Shown: positions 11,743 through 26,300 of the stretch, one piece after another | Numbering within the stretch: the first letter of the stretch is position 1 | Layout: every line of letters starts with the position of its first letter | Source of the DNA: Aristolochia californica | Lineage: Eukaryota > Streptophyta > Magnoliopsida > Piperales > Aristolochiaceae | Length of the DNA: 64,000 nucleotides | Direction of reading: 5' to 3' | Assembly: GCA_029961685.1 (NCBI GenBank) | Contig: JARWKL010000010.1 | Coordinates: 13,413,931 to 13,477,930, forward strand | Position numbers and translations under genes: made by a program | Notes under the pieces: model-generated | Databases searched by the model: none | Seen by the model: only the letters and a program-made list of their open reading frames with translations | What the model was told of the DNA's origin: nothing

Positions 11743-12605
11743 CCTTCATTTTTGGCCACTTGCATCCTCAACATGCTTGTGGCATGCACAGCCACCACAC
11801 TTAAAGCATGTTGGGATCAGTTACAAGTCCCTTTCCTATAAAATTCCACCAAGCTATTATTAGGGGGTTGTACTAGTGGAATTTTCTAAACATGGATTTT
11901 GGGGTTCATTTTTAGTGCGTGATATCATTTTCTATTCATTATTATAGTTTTCAAATTTTTTTGCACACATGAACTCTAAAATTTTCATTTTGTTGCGATC
12001 TTATATCTTTTTTGTTTACGAGGAAAAATTGGTATCACAACTTTGGACCTGAAAAAAAAAAAAAAGTTTGAACATCCAAAAAGGGGATGCACAAATGCTG
12101 GGAAAGATAATTCCAAAGAGTACCTGAGATTTTTAAGGATAGGCAAAAAAGTGGGTTGTATGGCGCTGGTAAAAAATATCCAACCACTTGAGAATTCAAC
12201 TTTTTCTAGCCCCCCTTAATTTTTGGCCACTTGCATCCTCAACATGCTTGTGGCATGCACACCCACTCACTTAAAGCAAGTTGGGATCAGTTACAAGTCC
12301 CTTTCCTAAAATTCCACCAAGCTATTATTAGGGGGTTGTACTAGTGGAATTTCCCAAACATGGATTTTGGGGTTCATTTTTAGTGCGTGATATCATTTTC
12401 TATTCATTATTATAGTTTTCAAATTTTTTTGTACATATGAACTCTAAAATTTTCATTTTTTTGCGATCATATATCTTTTTTGTTTACGAGGAAAAATGGG
12501 AGTCACAAGTTTGGATCCGAAAAAAAACAAAAATTTGAACATCCAAAAATGCATAAATGCTCGGAGAGATAATTCCAAAGAGTATCTGTGATTTTTAAGG
12601 ATAGG

Positions 12606-15600
12606 CAAAAAAGTGGGTTGTTTGGCTCTGGTAAATATCCAACCACTTGAGAATTCAACTTTTTCTACCCCCCCTAATTTTTGGCCACTTGCATCCTCAA
12701 CATGCTTGTGGCATGCACACCCACCACACTTAAAGCATGTTGGGATCAGTTACATATCCCTTTCCTATAAAATTCCACCAAGCTATTATTAGGGGGTTGT
12801 ACTAGTGGAATTTCCCAAACATGGATTTTGGGGTTCATTTTTAGTGCGTGAAATAATTTTCTATTCATTATTATAGTTTTCAAATTTTTATGCACACATG
12901 AACTCTAAAATTTTCATTTTGTTGCGATCTTATATCTTTTTTGTTTACGTGGAAAAATGTGAGTCACAACTTTGGACCTGAAAAAAACAAAAATTTAGAA
13001 AATCCAAAAATGGGGATGCACAGATGCTGGGAGAGATAATTCCAAAGAGTATCTATGATTTTTAAGGTTAGGCAAAAAAGTGGGTTGTTTGGTTCTGGTA
13101 AATATCCAACCACTTGAGAATTCAACTTTTTCTACCCCCCCTTCATTTTTGGCCACTTGCATCCTCAACATGCTTGTGGCATGCACAGCCACCACACTTA
13201 AAGCATGTTGGGATCAGTTACAAGTCCCTTTCCTATAAAATTCCACCAAGCTATTATTAGGGGGTTGTACTAGTGGAATTTTCTAAACATGGATTTTGGG
13301 GTTCATTTTTAGTGCGTGATATCATTTTCTATTCATTATTATAGTTTTCAAATTTTTTTGCACACATGAACTCTAAAATTTTCATTTTGTTGCGATCTTA
13401 TATCTTTTTTGTTTACGAGAAAAAATGGGAGTCACAAGTTTGGATCCGAAAAAAAACAAAAATTTGAACATCCAAAAATGCATAAATGCTCGGAGAGATA
13501 ATTCCAAAGAGTATCTGTGATTTTTAAGGATAGGCAAAAAAGTGGGTTGTTTGGCTCTGGTAAATATCCAACCACTTGAGAATTCAACTTTTTCTACCCC
13601 CCCTAATTTTTGGCCACTTGCATCCTCAACATGCTTGTGGCATGCACACCCACCACACTTAAAGCATGTTGGGATCAGTTACATATCCCTTTCCTATAAA
13701 ATTCCACCAAGCTATTATTAGGGGGTTGTACTAGTGGAATTTCCCAAACATAGATTTTGGGGTTCATTTTTAGTGCGTGAAATAATTTTCTATTCATTAT
13801 TATAGTTTTCAAATTTTTATGCACACATGAACTCTAAAATTTTCATTTTGTTGCGATCTTATATCTTTTTTGTTTACGAGGAAAAATGTGAGTCACAACT
13901 TTGGACCTGAAAAAAACAAAAATTTAGAAAATCCAAAAATGGGGATGCACAAATGCTGGGAGAGATAATTCCAAAGAGTATCTATGATTTTTAAGGTTAG
14001 GCAAAAAAGTGGGTTGTTTGGTTCTGGTAAATATCCAACCACTTGAGAATTCAACTTTTTCTACCCCCCCTTCATTTTTGGCCACTTGCATCCTCAACAT
14101 GCTTGTGGCATGCACAGCCACCACACTTAAAGCATGTTGGGATCAGTTACAAGTCCCATTCCTATAAAATTCCACCAAGCTATTATTAGGGGGTTGTACT
14201 AGTGGAATTTTCTAAACATGGATTTTGGGGTTCATTTTTAGTGCGTGATATCATTTTCTATTCATTATTATAGTTTTCAAATTTTTTTGCACACATGAAC
14301 TCTAAAATTTTCATTTTGTTGCGATCTTATATCTTTTTTGTTTACGAGAAAAAATGGGAGTTACAACTTTGGACCTGAAAAAAAAAAAAAAGTTTGAACA
14401 TCCAAAAAGGGGATGCACAAATGCTGGGAAAGATAATTCCAAAGAGTACCTGAGATTTTTAAGGATAGGCAAAAAAGTGGGTTGTTTGGCGCTGGTAAAA
14501 AATATCCAACCACTTGAGAATTCAACTTTTTCTACCCCCCCATATTTTTGGCCACTTGCATCCTTAACATGCTTGTGGCATGCACACCTACCACACTTAA
14601 AACATGTTGGGATCAATTACAAGTCCCTTTCCTATAAAATTCTACCAAGCTATTATAAGGGGGTTGTACTTATGGAATTTCCCAAACATGAATTTTGGGG
14701 TTCATTTTTAGTGCGTGAAATAATTTTCTCTTCATTATTATAGTTTTCAATTTTTTTTGCACACATGAACTCTAAAATTTTCATTTTGTTGCGATCTTAT
14801 ATCTTTTTTGTTTACGAGGAAAAATGGGAGTCACAAGTTTGGACCCGAAAAAAAAAAATTTGAACATAAAAAAATGGGGATGCACAAAAGCTGGGAGAGA
14901 TAATTCCAAAGAGTATCTGTGATTTTTAAGGATAGGCAAAAAAGTGGGTTGTTTGGTTTTGGTAAATATCCAACCACTTGAGAATTCAACTTTTTCGACT
15001 CCCCCATATTTTTGGCCACTTGCATCCTTAACATGCTTGTGGCATGCACACCCACCACACTTAAAGCATGTTGAGATCAGTTACATATCCCTTTCCTATA
15101 AAATTCCACCATGCTATTATTAGGGGGTTGTACTAGTGGAATTTCCCAAACATGGATTTTGGGGTTCATTTTTAGTGCGTGAAGTAATTTGCTATTCATT
15201 ATTATAATTTTCAAATTTTTTTGCACACATGAACTCTAAACTTTTCATTTTGTTCCGATCTTATATCTTTTTTGTTTACGAGGAAAAATGTGAGTCAAAA
15301 GTTTGGACCCGAAAAAAAAAAATTTGAACATCCAAAATAGGGACGCTCAAATGCTGGGAGAGATAATTCCAAAGAGTCTCCGTGATTTTTAAGGATAGGC
15401 AAAAAAGTGGGTTGTTTGGTTCTGGTAAATATCCAACCGCTTGAGAATTCAACTTTTTCGACTCCCCCATATTTTTGGCCACTTGCATCCTTAACATGGT
15501 TGTGGCATGCACACCCACCACACTTGAAGCATGTTGGGATCAGTTACATATCCCTTTCCTATAAAATTCCACCAAGCTATTATTAGGGGGTTGTACTAGT

Positions 15601-18600
15601 GGAATTTCCCAAACATGGATTTTGGTGTTCATTTTTAGTGCGTGAAATAATTTTCTATTCATTATTATAGTTTTCAAATTTTTTTGCACACATGAACTCT
15701 AAAATTTTCATTTTGTTGCGATCTTATTTCTTTTTTGTTTACGAGGAAAAATGGGAGTCACAAGTTTGGACCTGAAAAAAAAAAAAATTTGAACATCCAA
15801 AATGGGATGCACAAATGATGGGAGAGATAATTCCAAAGAGTATCTGTGATTTTTAAGGATAGGCAAAAAAGTGGGTTGTTTGGCTCTAGTTAATATCCAA
15901 CCAGTTGAGAATTCAACTTTTTCTACCCCCCCTTAATTTTTGGCCACTTGCATCCTCAATATGCTTGTGGCATGCACACCCACCACACTTAAAGCATGTT
16001 GGGATCAGTTACAAGTCCCTTTCCTATAAAATTCCACCAAGCTATTATTAGGGGGTTGTACTAGTGGAATTTCCCAAACATGGATTTTGGGGTTCATTTT
16101 TAGTGCGTGAAATAATTTTCTATTCATTATTATAGTTTTCAAATTTTTTTGCACACATGAACTCAAAAATTTTCATTTTTTTGCGATCTTATATCTTTTT
16201 TGTTTACGAGGAAAAATGTGAGTCACAAGTTTGGACCCGAAAAAAAAAAAAATTTTGAACATCCAAAATAGGGATGCACAAATGCTGGGAAAGATAATTC
16301 CAAAGAGTACCTGAGATTTTTAAGGATAGGCAAAAAAATGGGTTGTTTGGCTCTGGTAAAAAATATCCAACTACTTGAGAATTCAGCTTTTTCTACCCCC
16401 CCTTATATCTTTTTGGCCACTTGCATCCTCAACATGCTTGTGGCATGCATACCCACCACACTTAAAGCATGTTGGGATCAGTTACAAGTCCCTTTCCTAT
16501 AAAATTTCACCAAGCTATTATTAGGGGGTTGTACTAGTGGAATTTCCCAAACATGGATTTTGGGGTTCATTTTTAGTGCGTGAAACAATTTTCTATTCGT
16601 TATTATTGTTTTCAAATTTTTTTGCGCACATGAACTCTAAAATTTTCATTTTGTTGCGATCTTATATCTTTTTTGTTTACGAGGAAAAATGGGAGTCACA
16701 AGTTTGGATCTGAAAAAAAACAAAAATTTCAACATCCAAAAATGCATAAATGCTGGGAGAGATAATTCCAAAGAGTATCTGTGATTTTTATGGATAGGCA
16801 AAAAAGTGGGTTATTTGGCTCTGGTAAATATCCAACCACTTGCGAATTCAACTTTTTCTACCCCCCCAATTTTTGGCCACTTGCATCCTCAACATGCTTG
16901 TGGCATGCACACCCACCACACTTAAAGCATGTTGGGATCAGTTACAAGTCCCTTTCCTATAAAATTCCACCAAGCTATTATTAGGGGGTTGAACTTGTGG
17001 AATTTCCCAAACATGGATTTTGGGGTTCATTTTTAGTGCGAGAAATAATTTTCTATTCATTACTATAGTTTTCAAATTTTTTTGTACACATGAACTCTAA
17101 AATTTTCATTTTGTTGCGATCTTTTATCTTTTTTGTTTACGAGGAAAAATGGGAGTCACAAGTTTGGACTTGAAAAAAAAAATTTGAACATAAAAAAATG
17201 GGGATGCAGAAATGCTGGGAGAGATAATTCCAAAGAGTATCTGTGATTTTTAAGGAGAGGCAAAAAAGTGGGTTGTTTGGTTCTGGTAAATATCCAACCA
17301 CTTGAGAATTCAACTTTTTCAACTCCCCCATATTTTTGGCCACTTGCATCCTTAACATGCTTGTGGCATGCACACCCACCACACTTAAAGCATGTTGGGA
17401 TCAGTTACAAGTCCCTTTCCTATAAAATTCCACCAAGTTATTATTTGGGGATTGTACTAGTGGAATTTCCCAAACATGGATTTTGGGGTTCATTTTTAGT
17501 GCGTGAAATAATTTTCTATTCATTATTATAGTTTTCAAATTTTTTTGCACACATGAACTCTAAAATTTTCATTTTGTTGCAATCTTATATCTTTTTTGAT
17601 TACGAGGAAAAATGGGAGTCATAAGTTTGGACCTAAAAAAAAAAAAAAGTTTGAACATCCAAAATGGGGATGCACAAATGCTGGGAGTGATAATTCGAAA
17701 TACTATCTGTGATTTTTAATGATAGGCGAAAAAGTGGGTTGTTTGGCTCTGGTAAATATCCAACCACTTGAGAATTCAACTTTTTCTACCCCCCCTTAAT
17801 TTTTGGCCATTTGCATCCTCAACATGCTTGTGGCATGCACACCCACCACACTTAAAGCATGTTGGGATCAGTTACAAGTTCCTTTCATATAAAATTCCAC
17901 CAAGCTATTATTAGGGGTTGAACTAGTGGAATTTCCCAAAAGAGGATTTTGGGGTTCATTTTTAGTGCGTGAAATAATTTTCTATTCATTATTATAGTTT
18001 TGAAATTTTTTTGCACACATGAACTCTATAATTTTCATTTTGTTGCGATCTTATATCTTTTTTGTTTACGAGGAAAAATGGGACTCACAAGTTTGGACCT
18101 GAAAAAAAAAAAAAAATTTTGAACATAAAAAATGGGGATGCACAAATGCTGGGAGAGATAATTCCAAAGAGTATCTGTGATTTTTAAGGAGAGGCAAAAA
18201 AGTGGGTTGTTTGGCTCTGGTAAATATCCAACCACTTGAGAATTCAACCTTTTCGACCCCCCCCTAATTTTCGGCCACTTGCATCCTCAACATGCTTGTG
18301 GCATGCACACCCACCACACTTAAAGCATGTTGGGATCAGTTACAAGTCCCTTTCCTATAAAATTCCACCAAGCTATTATTAGGGGGTTGTACTAGTGAAA
18401 TTTCCCAAACATGGATTTTGGGGTTCATTTTTAGTGCGTGAAGTAATTTGCTATTCATTAATATAATTTTCAAATTTTTTTGCACACATGAACTCTGAAC
18501 TTTTCATTTTGTTCCGATCTTATATCTTTTTTGTTTACGAGGAAAAATGTGAGTCAAAAGTTTGGACCCGAAAAAAAAAAATTTGAACATCCAAAATAGG

Positions 18601-20342
18601 GACGCTCAAATGCTGGGAGAGATAATTCCAAAGAGTCTCCGTGATTTTTAAGGATAGGCAAAAAAGTGGGTTGTTTGGTTCTGGTAAATATCCAACCGCT
18701 TGAGAATTCAACTTTTTCGACTCCCCCATATTTTTGGCCACTTGCATCCTTAACATGCTTGTGGCATGCACACCCACCACACTTGAAGCATGTTGGGATC
18801 AGTTACATATCCCTTTCCTATAAAATTCCACCAAGCTATTATTAGGGGGTTGTACTAGTGGAATTTCCCAAACATGGATTTTGGTGTTCATTTTTAGTGC
18901 GTGAAATAATTTTCTATTCATTATTATAGTTTTCAAATTTTTTTGCACACATGAACTCTAAAATTTTCATTTTGTTGCGATCTTATTTCTTTTTTGTTTA
19001 CGAGGAAAAATGGGAGTCACAAGTTTGGACCTGAAAAAAAAAAAATTTGAACATCCAAAATGGGATGCACAAATGATGGGAGAGATAATTCCAAAGAGTA
19101 TCTATGATTTTTAAGGATAGGCAAAAAAGTGGGTTGTTTGGCTCTGGTTAATATCCAACCACTTGAGAATTCAACTTTTTCTACTCCCCCTTAATTTTTG
19201 GCCACTTGCATCCTCAATATGCTTGTGGCATGCACACCCACCACACTTAAAGCATGTTGGGATCAGTTACAAGTCCCTTTCCTATAAAATTCCACCAAGC
19301 TATTATTAGGGGGTTGTACTAGTGGAATTTCCCAAACATGGATTTTGGGGTTCATTTTTAGTGCGTGAAATAATTTTCTATTCATTATTATAGTTTTCAA
19401 ATTTTTTTGCACACATGAACTCAAAAATTTTCATTTTTTTGCGATCTTATATCTTTTTTGTTTACGAGGAAAAATGTGAGTCACATGTTTGGACCCGAAA
19501 AAAAAAAAAAATTTGAACATCCAAAATAGGGATGCACAAATGCTGGGAGAGATAATTCCAAAGTGTCTTTGTGATTTTTAAGGATAGGCAAAAAAGTGGG
19601 TTGTTTGGCTCTGGTAAATATCCAACTACTTGAGAATTCAACTTTTTCTACACCCCCTAATTTTTGGCCACTTGCATCCTCAACATGCTTGTGGCATGCA
19701 CACCCACCACACTTAAAGCATGTTGGGATCAGTTACAAGTCCCTTTCCTATAAAATTCCACCAAGCTATTATTAGGGGGTTGTACTAGTGGAATTTCCCT
19801 AACATGGATTTTGGGGTTCATTTTTAGTGCGTGAAATAATTTTCTATTCATTATTATAGTATTCAATTTTTTTTGCACAAATGAACTCTAAAATTTTCAT
19901 TTTGTTGCGATCTTATATCTTTTTTGTTTACGAGGAAAAATGGGAGTCACAACTATGGACCTGAAAAAACAAAAAAAGTTTGAACATCCAAAAAGGGGAT
20001 GCACAAATGCTGGGAAAGATAATTCCAAAGAGTACCTGAGATTTTTAAGGATAGGCAAAAAAGTGTGTGTTTGGCGCTGGTAAAAAATATCCAACCACTT
20101 GAGAATTCAACTTTTTCTACCCCCCCTTAATTTTTGGCCACTTGCATCCTCAACATGCTTGTGGCATGCACACCCACCACACTTAAAGCATGTTGGGATC
20201 AGTTACAAGTCCCTTTCCTGTAAAATTCCACCAAGCTATTATTAGGAGGTTGTACTAGTGGAATTTCCCAAACATGGATTTTGGGGTTCATTTTTAGTGA
20301 ATGACATCATTTTCTATTCATTATTATAGTTTTCAAATTTTT
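12606..20342 (+). repeat. A2: second copy of A1 monomers 1-17
   Basis: Monomers 28-44 repeat A1 monomers 1-17 at an offset of 12,605 bp (12,604 after one indel near 19,000). Differences I spotted from A1 are few: 15888 A for G, 15904 G for C, 16450 T for C, 18461 A for T, 18847 G for A, 20080 G for A, 20301 A for G, and small A-tract changes. All of these are shared with A3. The unit ends between 20301 and 20342, where sequence of the monomer-17/18 type (GTGAATGACATC) passes into monomer-3/4 type (TTTTTATGCAC). Confidence 0.93.
20300..20342. other. A2/A3 recombination junction
   Basis: Left of this interval the sequence follows A1 monomer 17; right of it, it follows A1 monomer 4. The diagnostic bases are AGTGAATGACATCAT on the left and TTTTTATGCACACATG on the right, with shared sequence between them. 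The monomer register is kept (468 bp between the flanking GAATTC sites at 20103 and 20571), as expected for unequal homologous exchange rather than end joining. Confidence 0.85.
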
Positions 20343-23300
20343 ATGCACACATGAACTCTAAAATTTTCATTTTGTTGCGATCTTATATCTTTTTTGTTTA
20401 CGAGGAAAAATGTGAGTCACAACTTTGGACCTGAAAAAAACAAAAATTTAGAAAATCCAAAAATGGGGATGCACAAATGCTGGGAGAGATAATTCCAAAG
20501 AGTATCTATGATTTTTAAGGTTAGGCAAAAAAGTGGGTTGTTTGGTTCTGGTAAATATCCAACCACTTGAGAATTCAACTTTTTCTACCCCCCCTTCATT
20601 TTTGGCCACTTGCATCCTCAACATGCTTGTGGCATGCACAGCCACCACACTTAAAGCATGTTGGGATCAGTTACAAGTCCCATTCCTATAAAATTCCACC
20701 AAGCTATTATTAGGGGGTTGTACTAGTGGAATTTTCTAAACATGGATTTTGGGGTTCATTTTTAGTGCGTGATATCATTTTCTATTCATTATTATAGTTT
20801 TCAAATTTTTTTGCACACATGAACTCTAAAATTTTCATTTTGTTGCGATCTTATATCTTTTTTGTTTACGAGAAAAAATGGGAGTTACAACTTTGGACCT
20901 GAAAAAAAAAAAAAAGTTTGAACATCCAAAAAGGGGATGCACAAATGCTGGGAAAGATAATTCCAAAGAGTACCTGAGATTTTTAAGGATAGGCAAAAAA
21001 GTGGGTTGTTTGGCGCTGGTAAAAAATATCCAACCACTTGAGAATTCAACTTTTTCTACCCCCCCATATTTTTGGCCACTTGCATCCTTAACATGCTTGT
21101 GGCATGCACACCTACCACACTTAAAACATGTTGGGATCAATTACAAGTCCCTTTCCTATAAAATTCTACCAAGCTATTATAAGGGGGTTGTACTTATGGA
21201 ATTTCCCAAACATGAATTTTGGGGTTCATTTTTAGTGCGTGAAATAATTTTCTCTTCATTATTATAGTTTTCAATTTTTTTTGCACACATGAACTCTAAA
21301 ATTTTCATTTTGTTGCGATCTTATATCTTTTTTGTTTACGAGGAAAAATGGGAGTCACAAGTTTGGACCCGAAAAAAAAAATTTGAACATAAAAAAATGG
21401 GGATGCACAAAAGCTGGGAGAGATAATTCCAAAGAGTATCTGTGATTTTTAAGGATAGGCAAAAAAGTGGGTTGTTTGGTTTTGGTAAATATCCAACCAC
21501 TTGAGAATTCAACTTTTTCGACTCCCCCATATTTTTGGCCACTTGCATCCTTAACATGCTTGTGGCATGCACACCCACCACACTTAAAGCATGTTGAGAT
21601 CAGTTACATATCCCTTTCCTATAAAATTCCACCATGCTATTATTAGGGGGTTGTACTAGTGGAATTTCCCAAACATGGATTTTGGGGTTCATTTTTAGTG
21701 CGTGAAGTAATTTGCTATTCATTATTATAATTTTCAAATTTTTTTGCACACATGAACTCTAAACTTTTCATTTTGTTCCGATCTTATATCTTTTTTGTTT
21801 ACGAGGAAAAATGTGAGTCAAAAGTTTGGACCCGAAAAAAAAAAATTTGAACATCCAAAATAGGGACGCTCAAATGCTGGGAGAGATAATTCCAAAGAGT
21901 CTCCGTGATTTTTAAGGATAGGCAAAAAAGTGGGTTGTTTGGTTCTGGTAAATATCCAACCGCTTGAGAATTCAACTTTTTCGACTCCCCCATATTTTTG
22001 GCCACTTGCATCCTTAACATGGTTGTGGCATGCACACCCACCACACTTGAAGCATGTTGGGATCAGTTACATATCCCTTTCCTATAAAATTCCACCAAGC
22101 TATTATTAGGGGGTTGTACTAGTGGAATTTCCCAAACATGGATTTTGGTGTTCATTTTTAGTGCGTGAAATAATTTTCTATTCATTATTATAGTTTTCAA
22201 ATTTTTTTGCACACATGAACTCTAAAATTTTCATTTTGTTGCGATCTTATTTCTTTTTTGTTTACGAGGAAAAATGGGAGTCACAAGTTTGGACCTGAAA
22301 AAAAAAAAAATTTGAACATCCAAAATGGGATGCACAAATGATGGGAGAGATAATTCCAAAGAGTATCTGTGATTTTTAAGGATAGGCAAAAAAGTGGGTT
22401 GTTTGGCTCTAGTTAATATCCAACCAGTTGAGAATTCAACTTTTTCTACCCCCCCTTAATTTTTGGCCACTTGCATCCTCAATATGCTTGTGGCATGCAC
22501 ACCCACCACACTTAAAGCATGTTGGGATCAGTTACAAGTCCCTTTCCTATAAAATTCCACCAAGCTATTATTAGGGGGTTGTACTAGTGGAATTTCCCAA
22601 ACATGGATTTTGGGGTTCATTTTTAGTGCGTGAAATAATTTTCTATTCATTATTATAGTTTTCAAATTTTTTTGCACACATGAACTCAAAAATTTTCATT
22701 TTTTTGCGATCTTATATCTTTTTTGTTTACGAGGAAAAATGTGAGTCACAAGTTTGGACCCGAAAAAAAAAAAAATTTTGAACATCCAAAATAGGGATGC
22801 ACAAATGCTGGGAAAGATAATTCCAAAGAGTACCTGAGATTTTTAAGGATAGGCAAAAAAATGGGTTGTTTGGCTCTGGTAAAAAATATCCAACTACTTG
22901 AGAATTCAGCTTTTTCTACCCCCCCTTATATCTTTTTGGCCACTTGCATCCTCAACATGCTTGTGGCATGCATACCCACCACACTTAAAGCATGTTGGGA
23001 TCAGTTACAAGTCCCTTTCCTATAAAATTTCACCAAGCTATTATTAGGGGGTTGTACTAGTGGAATTTCCCAAACATGGATTTTGGGGTTCATTTTTAGT
23101 GCGTGAAACAATTTTCTATTCGTTATTATTGTTTTCAAATTTTTTTGCGCACATGAACTCTAAAATTTTCATTTTGTTGCGATCTTATATCTTTTTTGTT
23201 TACGAGGAAAAATGGGAGTCACAAGTTTGGATCTGAAAAAAAACAAAAATTTCAACATCCAAAAATGCATAAATGCTGGGAGAGATAATTCCAAAGAGTA

Positions 23301-26300
23301 TCTGTGATTTTTATGGATAGGCAAAAAAGTGGGTTATTTGGCTCTGGTAAATATCCAACCACTTGCGAATTCAACTTTTTCTACCCCCCCAATTTTTGGC
23401 CACTTGCATCCTCAACATGCTTGTGGCATGCACACCCACCACACTTAAAGCATGTTGGGATCAGTTACAAGTCCCTTTCCTATAAAATTCCACCAAGCTA
23501 TTATTAGGGGGTTGAACTTGTGGAATTTCCCAAACATGGATTTTGGGGTTCATTTTTAGTGCGAGAAATAATTTTCTATTCATTACTATAGTTTTCAAAT
23601 TTTTTTGTACACATGAACTCTAAAATTTTCATTTTGTTGCGATCTTTTATCTTTTTTGTTTACGAGGAAAAATGGGAGTCACAAGTTTGGACTTGAAAAA
23701 AAAAATTTGAACATAAAAAAATGGGGATGCAGAAATGCTGGGAGAGATAATTCCAAAGAGTATCTGTGATTTTTAAGGAGAGGCAAAAAAGTGGGTTGTT
23801 TGGTTCTGGTAAATATCCAACCACTTGAGAATTCAACTTTTTCAACTCCCCCATATTTTTGGCCACTTGCATCCTTAACATGCTTGTGGCATGCACACCC
23901 ACCACACTTAAAGCATGTTGGGATCAGTTACAAGTCCCTTTCCTATAAAATTCCACCAAGTTATTATTTGGGGATTGTACTAGTGGAATTTCCCAAACAT
24001 GGATTTTGGGGTTCATTTTTAGTGCGTGAAATAATTTTCTATTCATTATTATAGTTTTCAAATTTTTTTGCACACATGAACTCTAAAATTTTCATTTTGT
24101 TGCAATCTTATATCTTTTTTGATTACGAGGAAAAATGGGAGTCATAAGTTTGGACCTAAAAAAAAAAAAAAGTTTGAAAATCCAAAATGGGGATGCACAA
24201 ATGCTGGGAGTGATAATTCGAAATACTATCTGTGATTTTTAATGATAGGCGAAAAAGTGGGTTGTTTGGCTCTGGTAAATATCCAACCACTTGAGAATTC
24301 AACTTTTTCTACCCCCCCTTAATTTTTGGCCATTTGCATCCTCAACATGCTTGTGGCATGCACACCCACCACACTTAAAGCATGTTGGGATCAGTTACAA
24401 GTTCCTTTCATATAAAATTCCACCAAGCTATTATTAGGGGTTGAACTAGTGGAATTTCCCAAAAGAGGATTTTGGGGTTCATTTTTAGTGCGTGAAATAA
24501 TTTTCTATTCATTATTATAGTTTTGAAATTTTTTTGCACACATGAACTCTATAATTTTCATTTTGTTGCGATCTTATATCTTTTTTGTTTACGAGGAAAA
24601 ATGGGACTCACAAGTTTGGACCTGAAAAAAAAAAAAAAATTTTGAACATAAAAAATGGGGATGCACAAATGCTGGGAGAGATAATTCCAAAGAGTATCTG
24701 TGATTTTTAAGGAGAGGCAAAAAAGTGGGTTGTTTGGCTCTGGTAAATATCCAACCACTTGAGAATTCAACCTTTTCGACCCCCCCCTAATTTTCGGCCA
24801 CTTGCATCCTCAACATGCTTGTGGCATGCACACCCACCACACTTAAAGCATGTTGGGATCAGTTACAAGTCCCTTTCCTATAAAATTCCACCAAGCTATT
24901 ATTAGGGGGTTGTACTAGTGAAATTTCCCAAACATGGATTTTGGGGTTCATTTTTAGTGCGTGAAGTAATTTGCTATTCATTAATATAATTTTCAAATTT
25001 TTTTGCACACATGAACTCTGAACTTTTCATTTTGTTCCGATCTTATATCTTTTTTGTTTACGAGGAAAAATGTGAGTCAAAAGTTTGGACCCGAAAAAAA
25101 AAAATTTGAACATCCAAAATAGGGACGCTCAAATGCTGGGAGAGATAATTCCAAAGAGTCTCCGTGATTTTTAAGGATAGGCAAAAAAGTGGGTTGTTTG
25201 GTTCTGGTAAATATCCAACCGCTTGAGAATTCAACTTTTTCGACTCCCCCATATTTTTGGCCACTTGCATCCTTAACATGCTTGTGGCATGCACACCCAC
25301 CACACTTGAAGCATGTTGGGATCAGTTACATATCCCTTTCCTATAAAATTCCACCAAGCTATTATTAGGGGGTTGTACTAGTGGAATTTCCCAAACATGG
25401 ATTTTGGTGTTCATTTTTAGTGCGTGAAATAATTTTCTATTCATTATTATAGTTTTCAAATTTTTTTGCACACATGAACTCTAAAATTTTCATTTTGTTG
25501 CGATCTTATTTCTTTTTTGTTTACGAGGAAAAATGGGAGTCACAAGTTTGGACCTGAAAAAAAAAAAATTTGAACATCCAAAATGGGATGCACAAATGAT
25601 GGGAGAGATAATTCCAAAGAGTATCTATGATTTTTAAGGATAGGCAAAAAAGTGGGTTGTTTGGCTCTGGTTAATATCCAACCACTTGAGAATTCAACTT
25701 TTTCTACTCCCCCTTAATTTTTGGCCACTTGCATCCTCAATATGCTTGTGGCATGCACACCCACCACACTTAAAGCATGTTGGGATCAGTTACAAGTCCC
25801 TTTCCTATAAAATTCCACCAAGCTATTATTAGGGGGTTGTACTAGTGGAATTTCCCAAACATGGATTTTGGGGTTCATTTTTAGTGCGTGAAATAATTTT
25901 CTATTCATTATTATAGTTTTCAAATTTTTTTGCACACATGAACTCAAAAATTTTCATTTTTTTGCGATCTTATATCTTTTTTGTTTACGAGGAAAAATGT
26001 GAGTCACATGTTTGGACCCGAAAAAAAAAAAAAATTTGAACATCCAAAATAGGGATGCACAAATGCTGGGAGAGATAATTCCAAAGTGTCTTTGTGATTT
26101 TTAAGGATAGGCAAAAAAGTGGGTTGTTTGGCTCTGGTAAATATCCAACTACTTGAGAATTCAACTTTTTCTACACCCCCTAATTTTTGGCCACTTGCAT
26201 CCTCAACATGCTTGTGGCATGCACACCCACCACACTTAAAGCATGTTGGGATCAGTTACAAGTCCCTTTCCTATAAAATTCCACCAAGCTATTATTAGGG

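Larger units (their letters stand above)
1..12605 (+). repeat. A1: 27-monomer unit
   Basis: Monomers 1-27 (GAATTC at 46, 513, 975, 1442, 1913, 2377, 2840 and so on to 12192) form a unit whose beginning reappears at 12606: position 46 corresponds to 12651 and 513 to 13118. The 12,605-bp step equals 27 monomers averaging 467 bp. Monomers within the unit differ clearly from each other by scattered substitutions, whereas the 12,605-bp partners are nearly identical, which is the defining sign of a higher-order repeat. Monomers 1-17 recur in A2. Of monomers 18-27 only about 18-20 recur later, near 26866-28490. Confidence 0.93.
7720..12605 (+). repeat. A1 monomers 18-27, not carried into A2
   Basis: This stretch completes the 27-monomer unit but is skipped in A2, which turns back to monomer-4-type sequence after its 17th monomer. 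It includes the monomer with the longest C-tract of the left half (8452-8479), the second copy of block Y (~8830-10950), the second copy of the 4,222-bp duplication (~11022-11742), and the shortest spacing seen between sites (459 bp, 12192 to 12651). Its first three monomers reappear at ~26866-28490. Confidence 0.85.
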